Below, piece by piece: positions 40,801 to 52,800 of a stretch of DNA of 64,000 nt. The translations under genes were made by a program, and so were the position numbers. The stretch is from Aurelia coerulea (taxonomy: Eukaryota; Cnidaria; Scyphozoa; Semaeostomeae; Ulmaridae). Each line of letters opens with the position of its first letter. The stretch's first letter is position 1. The DNA lies in contig CM076954.1 of the NCBI GenBank assembly GCA_039566865.1, forward strand, positions 16,578,001 to 16,642,000, given 5' to 3'. Under the pieces are notes generated by a model. It did not search any database. It was not told where the DNA came from and was given only the letters and a program-made list of their open reading frames with translations.

Positions 40801-43800
40801 TGCATAAGACAGGCCTGTTTACTATTGCATATCCCCTTTATTATTTGCATTCAAATATCTTCAATGTTTGATGAAGCATTTTGTAAAAATCATGAAGTAT
40901 TTTGCGAGAGATCATAATCTAAGATCAAATTGTCAGGTTAATGCTATTCAAAATTGATTTTCTTCTCAGATGCTTGCATGGACACAATTCATTATTGTGA
41001 TTTCTACGTCAAGAAAGGATACTGTACATCCACAAACGAAGTTTTGCTGACTACATGATCAGAAACTGTCCTTTGTCATGCAAGTTTTGCAAAACAGGTA
41101 ACAGCACATTTTATGCAGAATTCAATTATATATTGAGGTTCTCAACGCTTATTTTCAGACTGAAATAACAACTAAAACGCTTCATGAAAATTCATAGAGT
41201 TCTGAATAAACCATGTATAGTGCAGAACGAAATTGATATTATGATATGAAATTAAGACATGAAGATCTGTTCGCATATAGAAGCATGACGTTTTTGTTTT
41301 ACGCCAAAGGCGAAGGTGGATTTGGCAAAACAATTTCAAATTATCCGTCGAGAGATACAATGGCTGTGACAAGTTTAGTTTCTATTACTGTAGCAAATAC
41401 AATAGTTTAGCATATAGTCCACAAAACGATCAGGCAGTTGGCTTGACCAAGAAGCCAAATGTTAAAACAATTATTTGCCTTGTTGTCATGGGATGTTTCC
41501 ACAGGCTGATATTACAGTCATGGGATTGTTACACAATGTAAATTCGAGTGGGAATTCTTATTGTGTGGAAGATAATACTCATAACTTAATATCATTAATC
41601 GTTACCTTACTTAAGGTTAATTTCCAATCAGTGGAATTTTCCGAGCGGGCGGAATTTTAGACAATAAAAGGTCGCTCAGCCGTATCTTTCTATTCAATGC
41701 CAGAGTGACATTTTCTCTCGAATACAATAGAAATTCCGCCCGCTCGGAAAATTCCACAGACTGGAAATCAGCCTTTACGGAGATGATTCAGTGGTGGCAC
41801 GCTTGATTACAAATAAGAAGGTTGGTGGTTCAAGTCCTCACTTTATCAAACCTGCTACTTAGAGTTAGGAGAGTCAACAACTCTCTTTAATTTTCCAGGC
41901 TAAGGGAATCACGAGGTATGGTCACATCGAGAAGAAGGACCAGGGTACTGCTTCGATAAGCTTAGCTCCTCAGTGTCCGAAAAACTACCTTCGGATGCTA
42001 GGTAGAAACACTGAAAGAAGAAAAACCGTTATTTGCCTTAATACCCTACTTGTCTTTCTTTTAAGAATAGAAAATTGTCTTGCCTATATCCAAAGAATTA
42101 AGAAAAATCTCATGTGTCGCTCGGTATGGAATTAAGTAGGAAATTACACTTGCATCATGCGTCTTTATTTCCTTTTAGGTGTTGCCACACAGCCAACAAT
42201 CGGCACCAGAGCTCCATATACAGGTGAGGTTCTGCAGTAAAACAGTAGAAACATTATCAAACTTAAAATTCTAGCCAAATAGGCAAGATTCAATAATGTT
42301 CAAGCTTGCTTGTCAGTGAAAGGCCTGCCCATATTTTAACAATAACGTTTGCTAACAGATCAGTGTTTGAAAACCGAAATATTGTTTCCAGGTCTCAAAA
42401 TTTGAAATCTCCTTCGAGAAAAATGAAACTTGTATTGAAAATCATCATCTCTGTCAAAATCTCATGGAAAAAGCAACAGGTCAGAAAGATTCCAATCTTG
42501 AAATTCTGATGCAAATTTTTATTTGAACATGATTCTAAATAAGGTGCTGCTACGTTGTAAATTGTATATTTAGTAGCCAGTAGTCATACCCATACTAGCA
42601 AGGAAATGGGGGCAGCTACAGATTTGAGAGATGTAATTTTGCAATGAGATTTTTGTAGGATATTCTGTGGAATAGGGCAGAAAATCCAGATGCTTTAAAA
42701 AGCTTTCTTTTTATAGAAAGTTTCCTTGTTTAAGATATACTCTTTTCTTTCGTTCTAGTTCCATTCACCACCCCAGGTAAGAAAATATTTTAAGATATAA
42801 AATTTTCATGAGACTTTCACTGCAGCCCTCCGCAGCAACTCTGCACTGATTTGTTTTCTATATTTGTACAAGTTGAGTAAAAAAAAAGTTTAGACGTTTG
42901 GCGGGCTGTGGAATAAAAAGTATGCGACCAATGTCCAAAACTGAAATGCTAATCTATCGGCCAAAGGCTAACTCAAACATGACAATTTCATCAGGTTAAA
43001 TCACTCATTTTTAGACCTAAAAGTAACAAAACGTCGGTAAGGGAATGAGAATGGCAATGAGAAGTCCACGTTTCATTCTGGTCCATGATTTAATTGCCAT
43101 TGAAACTTGAATTCAATTTCTGAAACTGACAATTGCATTGAATTCAAATTTCAATGACAAGTAAATCATGAACCAGAATAAAACGTGGAATTCTCATACT
43201 ACCGCACTTTTAGTATAAAGCTTAATTTCCGACATTGTAAATAGGGTAGAGCTGGCAATTTTTAGCTATTTTCCCAAATTCAAATAGATTGTATCATTTT
43301 TATTCCCATACAAACCCCTCTTACCAACATTTTCCAAATTTCTGACTCTATAAGATAAATGATTTTACCAAACTAAATTTTCACATCTAAGTTAGCTTTT
43401 GACTGATATTAACATTTACGTTTTGAATATCAGTCTTGTAATTTTTATCCACAGGCGGCCAAACGTTTTTAGTTTTGGTTATAAATCACCCAGCAGTATC
43501 ATATAACTGTAATTTCTACAAGGTGTTTCAGAAAAAACGCAACCAACTATTATTGAAAATCTTAAAAAATGACAAGAACTTAGTAGATGTAATGTATACC
43601 GTCTAAAAGCATGATGTTTCTTTTTTCTAATGATATGCAGTTTGGATACATTGATGGAATTACTTATCATTTAATTGATGTTTTAGAAGGCATGGCCGAT
43701 TTACAATACTGCATGCTGTAAGAGGAACATCAACGCCTTTCTTAATCGTAAAAATCACAAAACAGATTTATCGAAACAGTTCAGGCGTATAAGTACAAGA

Positions 43801-46800
43801 GGTGATGCCTTAAGGTAGGGAAAAGGCAAATTTTTCCCATCTGATGCATTTATCAAGGGTGGTAAAATAAGCTCTCACACAGATAAAATGTCGTCAATGT
43901 AAATTTCCGGCTTTCCGGCATTTTGCATTTGAAATCGGCATACTTACGAAAACGTAAATTTAGTGGTGAATAATTTAATCAATGCACTCAACCTGGATGT
44001 CATTAGAAAGAAGATAGATTGTTCTTTCAGATGGTATGCATCAAATTGATTCAAATGTCATCTTTTCCTGGTGAATCTCGAATAAAAGTGGATTGCAGTT
44101 TCTCTGAAACACACTGTATAACGTATTTCTTCAATATTTCTAAATGCATGATATTTAGCAAACTCTTGTGTTATATTTTTGCCACTTGCTGCAAGTTTTC
44201 TTAAGAAAGAAGGTAATTAGTGGAATTTTGAAACCTGGCTGCTTAGTTCATGGGTTTGACAGGGTATGGCATGATGGTCTGATTTACAAACTACAACGAT
44301 GTGGCGTCTCAGGAAATCTTCTTTCTCTTGTCAAGAGCTTTCTTGAGAATAGAAAGCAGCGAACTGTTTTGAATGGGCAGAGTTCTTCTTGGGGAGATAT
44401 TTCGGCAGGAGTTCCCCAGGGTTCTATTCTAGGACCCTTATTTTTCCTTGTGTATATAAATGACCTAACTGAAGACTTGAAGTGCAATGCTAAGCTTTTC
44501 GCTGATGATACGTCATTATTTACGGTCGTCCAAGATTCTGATTCAGCTGCCAATGACATGAACCATGACTTGGAGTTGATAAGACAGTGGGCCCATGACT
44601 GGAGGATGTCGTTTAATCCTGATCCACAAAAACAAGCTGTGGAACTAATATTCTCAAGGAAAAAGATTGAAGCTAATCATCCGGAAATTTACTTTAACAA
44701 CACACCAGTGATGAAAGTAGATGAACACAAACATTTAGGAATCATACTCGATTCAAAGCTGTCTTTTTCTGCCCATATCAAATCAGCTATCTCTAAAACA
44801 AGAAAGGGTATTGGCTTGCTGAAATATCTCTCCAAATATCTGCCCAGGCATACTCTAAACGAGTTATATAAGTTCCATGTGCGACCGCATCTTGACTATG
44901 GGGATGTCATTTACCATATTCCGGCAAAAGTATGTGAGTTCAGTGGCAGCATCATTTTACCGAGCCTTATGGAAAAATTAGAATCTGTTCAGTATTCTGC
45001 TGCGCGAGCAATTACAGGAACATGGAGAGGAACATCGCGAGAAAAGCTGTACACAGAGCTTGGTTGGGAATCATTAAGCTGCCGAAGGTGGAGCAGACGT
45101 CTTACTTTATTCTACAAGATTCTTAATAATCTAACTCCCGTTTATACTAAGGATCCAATCCCACCACTTCAACAGTCACATTACCCTCTTCGCAACCAGG
45201 ATGTCATTGGGCGATTAAAGGCCAGAACAGAAAAATTCAAATCTAGTTTCTATCCTCATTGCTTATCTGAATGGAATAAACTTGATCCTGAGATTAGACT
45301 TGCACCGTCTGTTGCTGTTTTTAAGAAGAAGCTCTTATCGATAATTAGACCCCCTGTAAGATCTATATTTGGCATTCATGACCCAACAGGTTTATCCTAT
45401 CTCACTCAACTCAGGGTTGGTCTCAGTAAACTAAACTTTCACAAATTCAAGCACAATTTTAGGGATACCATAAATCCAATGTGCCCTACGAACGATGGTA
45501 TTGAGGATACGGAACACTTTTTGTTGCTTTGCCCTTCCCTTGCAGTACCACGCAGAGATCTTCTCGCTGGAGTTTTTGATTTGCTGCGACCATATGGATA
45601 CACCAATGTCCAAAATAATGTTCTACTGCAGATTTTATTGTTTGGTGATAAAAATTTCCCAGACGAACTTAACAAAAATATACTCCTTCTGACTCTAAAA
45701 TTTATCCACAAATCTGGTCGATTCGGTTAGAAAATTCCAAAAAAACTCCGTTATAAGTCACTTCATCACAGCCACAATGTTACATGTCCCATTTTAGTTT
45801 ATTTTGTTTTTGTTCTTGATTTTCTTTAGTTAAGTCATGTATTTTTAAATGTCTATCTCAAATTAGATGCCATGCAATATTTGCGATAATGCCTTATTTA
45901 CCATCCAAACAAAAATCAACCTGATCGCAGTTCTTTCTCATGGCATGTAATTTGAGACAGACCATAGTAGTTTTAGCTCAATGTCTAAGTGGCCTCGGGG
46001 TAGTCACAGCCTTTTGCTCCTCGGGGTATCGTTCCTGTAGTATTGTATAGTAATTTTGTAGGTAGTGTAAGTAACATATATATTGTAATCTTTTAGTGGA
46101 TATATAAAAAAAAAAAAAAAAAAAAAAAAAACTTCATGGGTCATTGTTGCATTCCAAAAACGTTTCAGATTGGTGTAATAACAATGGTCTCTTAGAAAGA
46201 GAAATGATGACTGATGCATACGTTGTAATCTCGTTTAAGAACGTGTTAATTACTTTATCAAAACAAATTTGATTAATGAATAGAAATACAGGCAGATTTG
46301 AGCTATTCTATCAATTATACAAATTTGAGCTTTCTAATAGAGCCAGGAGATATCATCTTATTGAACAAACCTCAAATATGTATAATCATTCTAGATTGTA
46401 TGGATACAATCCATTTCTGCAAATGGTACCAAGACAAAGGTTATTGCACAGATCGCAGATTTATCGACTACATGACCAGAAATTGTCCAAAAACTTGTGG
46501 AATCTGCACACCAGGTTTGAAATTATATTCATGAAACAACATGCTGAATTATCTCCTTTAGAATTTCGAGCTGAATTGGGATTTGCGAAATATATTAAAG
46601 GACATATGTCATGAACCTGATTGGTTAATGCAATACAATTCTCTCTATTGTTTATTACAAAACGCAGGATCGAGGTTGAATTTTCATTGCAACAAAAATT
46701 CATGAAACAGAAATAAAAAGTCTCGAAACAATGTAATTCCACTCCAAACTTGTCTGTTGTATTAACCAATTGCTAATGTGACATATGTGCTTTAATATCC

Positions 46801-49800
46801 CATTGTCTCGGGCGGAAAAGTTTCGGCAGGAAAGTTTCGGACACTTCTTTAAAATTTTCAAACAATCACTTTCTTACACGTTATTCATGAAATCTTTCGC
46901 CAGAAATGAGCTATGTTTGAATAGCATTTAACTCATCGAGGGCAGCAATTTATCTAAACAATTTTGGTCGCTTTTACAGGCAAGTCAGAGGTAAGATGTT
47001 CGGTAAAATACTATTGTAACATTTACCGTCTGAAAGTTTGGATGTCAATGTAAAACGATCCTGGGAAATGAAGCAAACACAGTACGTCAGTCTTATTGAG
47101 CCTTGAAAATATGTGGATTTCATTTCCTAGAACTGTTGTATGCAATGATTTCTGTAGACTAAATTTGAAAATACTACTGTGTTTGTAATGTTAAATCATT
47201 GGCTAATTCGCTAAATTTTTCATTGATTGCATTTTATTCGATTGACTGCTTCAATTCATCTATTTGAGGTAATGATGCACTACATACTTAAAAACAATTC
47301 CGTTTATTTAACCGGCAGCTAATTATTTTAATTCTCACAGAAGATTTTCTGTTCCTCAGGATCTGCGAAAGCTTGAAAAGGATAGAAAAACTAAAGGCTA
47401 AATGACTGAAAGAAATTGATATAATATTAGTAGTTTTCTGTCATGTAAAGTAGCAACCGTTTAGCTTAATTAGTCAATGATATAGCATTATGAATCAATT
47501 GTAGTTATCTCTTGGCATATTCTCTCAAGGCTAATTTCCAGTCAGTTGAATTTTCCGTGCGGGCGGAATTTTAGACAAGAAAAGGTCGCTCAGCCGTAAC
47601 TTTTTATTCAATGCCAGAGCGACATTTTCTCTCGAATACAATGGAAATTCCACCCGCTCGGAAAATTCTACTGACTGGAAATCAGCCTTAAAACAGCAAG
47701 TTTGACGGTTAAATCACATCAAATCTGTTCCAATAATCAGAGGAGACAAGGCTATGGTGCTTGCAAATCTCGTTGAGTAACCCAGGGAACTAAATCTCAA
47801 TACTTTATCCTCGGGTATTTGCGCACAATTTACAATCGTTTCTGAAGATTTTCTGTGATCAGTGTCAGCCGAAACTTTAGCTAGTCCTCTACTAAACGCT
47901 TTATAAGGCAGATTATACCTCATCGCAGTGATCCAACCACTAAAGGGTTAACATACGGTAGCACACAAGGTTTTGAAGAATCGCTGTCAGCAAAAGCAAA
48001 GACCTGTATACTTGGATGCCTAACGACAGCTGCAAGCTGTTACAACGCCATTAAATTTCATCGGTCATCAATGGTAGCTGCTTTTAGTTTGTTTGCATTG
48101 GAACGTCTTTTATAAAGTTTATCGTTACCTGAAATACGTGGTGCCTGAAAAACTTTAGACACGCTTTAAAAATCACCAAATTGATAACAATATCAATCTT
48201 CAAATTTCAAAAACCAACAGATGGAGGGCCAAATTATGTTGCTACCAAGCTACCAATATATTTGAAGCCCTTGCTAGCTCTTGATGCAAAAACATTTAGA
48301 TGCAAACTATACGGCAATATTTGAGCAGTATCGGGATAAAACTATATCTTTTGAAAAGCAACAAGAACATCCGAATAGATTATTGTAACTGACAGATGAT
48401 ACAAAAAGGTAATGTTGCATTGTAAAACGATTTGTGAAGTACCAATTACATGTGACGTCATAATAGTAGCAACAGATTATCTATTGCACGCTTGACTGTG
48501 TTATGCAATGTATGCCATTTATGCAATTTATGCAATTTATGCAATTTATGCAATTTATTAAACTCTGACAGTTTTGAGAGCTACCTGGTTTTGAAGCATA
48601 CTGCGAGATACGCAGATTGATCAGATTGATCTTTTGTATTGATCGTTTTGATCTAGAATCTTGGTTGGCCTTCAAATGTCAAAAGGGACATGATAAACTA
48701 TTGCAAACTGGGTTAGTTAGTTAGCTAAGAATCAGAATTCAACCAAGGGCGCCTACCTTGTAGGAAGTGTGTTTATTCCCAGTACTGTACCCGTGACCCA
48801 GTACACAGAGTAATTTTTGTCCTGTGACCCAGGGATTTTCAAATTCTAACATCTGTTAGTGTTGACCAATCAAAAATCACGCTGTCTTGTTCCCTGTGGC
48901 CAACTCGTATAACAGTTGATCTCGCATTACATCAACACCGGAATTAGAAACCACAAAGTTATTGATACGTCCTGTTGACCTTGACAGGACTGACTCTGTG
49001 TACTGGGTCACGGTACAGTAGTGGGAATAAACACAGTTCCCTACATGGCAGGTGCCCTTGATTCAACCTGAAGACTTTTCAGGATGTTATTTAACATTTT
49101 TTGCCTAGAGACAACAACAAAATGATTAATTTTAAGAGAAATCTACTCAATGACACAACGATCTAAAATCGTTCTTCTCAACAGGTAAATAACGATTAGG
49201 AAATTCAGCGATTCTCCAAAGGTAGCTTTTCGTTGGTTTTTCCTGACACCTGTTGCTTTCCTAGCGTCTCTATCAAAGTTAGACCTTAAACGATTGTATT
49301 CTGAAACGTTTCGTAGATCATGGGCGGGCTCAATGGGTGCAATCATTCGTCTTTAGCTTGCACAACGCATGGATAACGATAGAAACAGGTGGCAATGACT
49401 TTCTTTTTTGTTGTAGATGTTTTGATGTCAGCAGATGGAACTACAGGTAGAAAGCATTTGACAACAATCTGATGATTTTGATTAAAGAAAAAAGTAAACT
49501 CCTATTCTTTTCACGAAAGTTCTCCACGTTCCTTCGAAGTTTTCCCCTATCAAGAAAGAAGGAGAGATGAGGGTCGAAGTACAGGTTCTTTACATACAGA
49601 AGATTAAAGTACAACAACCGAAAAAACTCTTCAATGAATTTCCTTTTTATCCGTAAGATATAAGGAGCCGCTTTCTTCGAGGGATATTTGATTCTTGCTG
49701 AAAAAAAGATCGTATCGACAATTATTTGAACTTTGAATCGTTGTCGTCGAGGGTTGTTTTGCTTTCTTTTCTGTCGCTTTTGTGATTATATCTGTATAGA

Positions 49801-52800
49801 TGCATAAATGTGACATACATCGAAACTAACAATACTGGACAAAATATTTGGAACAAAGTTAGTTTTTTGGTGATTACCTCAGTTCTTCTCACTCTTACAT
49901 TTGCACCACCCCCTTTTACCCCCCAAACAATGTTGGTTGGCATCTTAAAGCTGAAAGCATCCAAACAAAATTGTATCGGGGGTAAAAGGGGGTTGTTCAT
50001 TTGAAATTGTAGAGTCTTAGGTCCAATATATTTTGTCCAGGATTGCAGGATTGCAGGATTGCAGGATTGCAGGATTGCTCAAGTCTTGGGATGATGGGGT
50101 CGTGCCGCCAAACTTTTCAGGGGAAGGCCGATATATTAGGATTTTCGGTCGATTTTCATACCCATTTTAAAGGATTTTAGGGAAGAAAACCAGTTGAATT
50201 TCCCAGAAATCAAGCTTCACTTCACTTTGAAGGTACAATGATGGAAGATACAGTTACCACAAACCAACTTTCAGCACTAAGATGAAGAAAATCAAATTAC
50301 AAAAATAGAGATCTTGAAAAGTATTTGCTACAATTCAAAAAGCTACTCATTTCTAGTAGAACAGTTACATTTTGAGACCCATACTTAGGGATCTTCGAGG
50401 TTTCTCCTAAACTTATGACAATGAGTCTCTTGTTTTCCTGTGCTCTTTGACTTCAAGATGGCGCTTCAGTCAACAGAGACTCATTCCCACACGTTTGTAG
50501 AAATTTAATCTCCCTGGAGATTGGTTACTTAATCTCCCTGGTAGAAACGGAATACCTGTTGAGCAAGGTACCACAGGGATACAAGGGACTCATCGTCATA
50601 AGTCTAGGTTTCTCCCATCCTCAACCCATCCTTATAGCTGGCAGGCACGTACCTGTTGCCCTATATACGAAAGCTACCCCTCTCCCCCCATCCGTCAGGG
50701 CATCAACAAATGCTTTTCTTCTCTTTCCCTTTATTGTCTCTGATTTTCTGTCACTGTTGCGATGATCCTTTTTATCGATAGATGGATGCCTGGATGTGAT
50801 ACCTTATTGTGATTACTACGTCAAGAAAGGCTATTGTACAAATCCAGAATATGACAGTTATATGAAAAGAGACTGTAAATTATCATGCAACTTCTGCAAA
50901 TCAGGTATGTTCTTTTTACCCCCAGGCCCAGGAGATCATCCATGCATTATCAGCAATATTTTAAAGGGTGCTGCAGGGGGTGTTCAAAAACTGCGAATTT
51001 TATCAGTACTGCAGAGGGAAGCATACAATCTTGGACAAAATATATCCGGACTGTATATTATCACAACAATTCCAATTTTAACATCCAATTTCCCCCTCCC
51101 CCACCTATCAATGTTGGTCTGACATGAGACTTTGGTGGAAAGGTTTCTGCTCCCATCAAGCCTGAAATTCGACGTCAATAACAACATTGATCTTGGGGGG
51201 GGAGGGGGAAATTGAAAGGTCCAGCAGAAGTCCAGTAATTTATGTCCAAGATTGAAGGTTCCAAATCTTTAACTGGGCGTAAAAGGTGGATGTGAAATTC
51301 AATGCACTTGTGCCTTCTGATCGAATGACTTGAAAGAAAATTTAGATACTTATCTATAATTCTACTGTTAGACTTTTCAGAAATTTCGAACATTTTTTCG
51401 ATTTACAATACAGTGTATCTTATATTTCAACTCATTTGAGGATGACGTCCTCAAATTTCTAAATCATAAACCAAATGAGTGACAGACTTTCGCTTGATAC
51501 AATATTGTAGGCATTCATAAACTATGGTTTTCTTCCAAATTAGTTCAAGTTGCATCAAACACTTTAGAAACTACAATGGTTTTCAAGTTTTTTTTTAAAC
51601 ATTTCTTGAATTCTTGAAAAAGAAGTAAACCACTCTAATTCTGAAAAAATTGAAGATTTCAGAAAATTCCAACGGTTGATGCATAAAAAATAGCTAAAGT
51701 TTCTTCGAAGTCATTCAGTTAAAAAAATAGGTCACTGCATTTTACACCAGCCTTTTCAAAGATTTGGAACCTATGCTGCAGAGGGATACCATCAATGCTG
51801 CGGAGTGTATTCAGTGCTGTGGAGGATATCATAACTGATGTAGGGGAATAGAATCAGCATCGTTTAGTTCCAACGTGGCGTAGGCCATACGTTGGGTAAC
51901 TTATAGCTGTTGGTGCAGTCAATCGCAAATGCTGATCACTTCAAGGCTTTGTATCGACCACTTCAACAGTCAACTAATGACATTTTAAAGTAGTAGTTAA
52001 AAATTTCCCGAAATTCTCCCGGAATTCTTTTTCATAATTTGCCACCCAAAAATAAGAAAATTAGAAACTTTGGTTGGACAAAAACATAAGAAGAGCCTCC
52101 TTTTTAAGTTTTCTTAGCTCTTCCCTTGGCATGGCATCGAACAGATCAGGCTGATGCGTAATAATCGTTGTTTTCACTTTTCTATATATTTTCAAGGTAT
52201 CTAGGCCAAGATATGGCCTCCATCCTGACTACAAAAAACAGCACCATAAGATTAACTAAATTACTACACATATAACAAGGGAGGACCCATCTCAGCAAAC
52301 GTGCATTAATGAATTTCTTTTCTGATATATAGGTGGAACAACAAAAGCCCCGCAAATCACAAGGCAACCAGAAACAGGTAGGTAGTTCATCTTAGCTTTC
52401 AATTTTTTTTGCTTTTGATGGCAAGCAACAACTCCAACATAAAGAAATTAAATATAATTTTGTAATATTTCTTGGGATTCTCACATGACTTTGATGGAAC
52501 AAGTTTTATGCGTGCTATTGGATAATGTGTCCAAGAAATCCCAGAGAGACAGCAAATAGATGAAACTTCCTCACTGAAACTAGAGTTCACCAGGCATCAG
52601 ACACTCTGAGTGCCAAACAATCATGTTCCCCAAGGGTCCTTGCAAGGTGGATCTGGTACACATGGTGAACCTTTACCCAAAAAGTAAATTCTTATTCAAA
52701 CTGGCATATGCACGTTAACTATGGTGCTGCAATTGAAACATTAGACTCACGAAATGGTCCCAGTTATCGCAGCAGCAACAACAACAATGATAAACAGAAA

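Larger units (their letters stand above)
39460..42776 (+). repeat. ShK cassette unit 7 (contains a frameshifted exon)
   Basis: Exons 39460-39579 (A), 40175-40204 (30 nt, DAVMAAGKYAG), 40970-41097 (B, 128 nt, frameshifted), 42179-42223 (45 nt, GVATQPTIGTRAPYTG), 42759-42776 (18 nt). Introns carry a foldback and a tRNA-derived SINE side by side (41613-42010). Confidence 0.85.
46395..52377 (+). repeat. ShK cassette unit 8 (last, divergent, no 18-nt exon)
   Basis: Exons 46395-46514 (A), 49417-49446 (30 nt, DVLMSADGTTG), 50782-50904 (B-like, 123 nt), 52333-52377 (45 nt, GGTTKAPQITRQPETG). No VPFTTPG micro-exon was found before the next ShK. The long introns reflect insertions of a LINE (before this unit) and several foldbacks. 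Confidence 0.8.

Noticed and set aside
42777..46394. Gene boundary splitting the array into two genes
   Set aside because: This long intron is explained by a MITE and a LINE insertion; no promoter, signal peptide or terminal exon is visible, and the cassette order continues across it.
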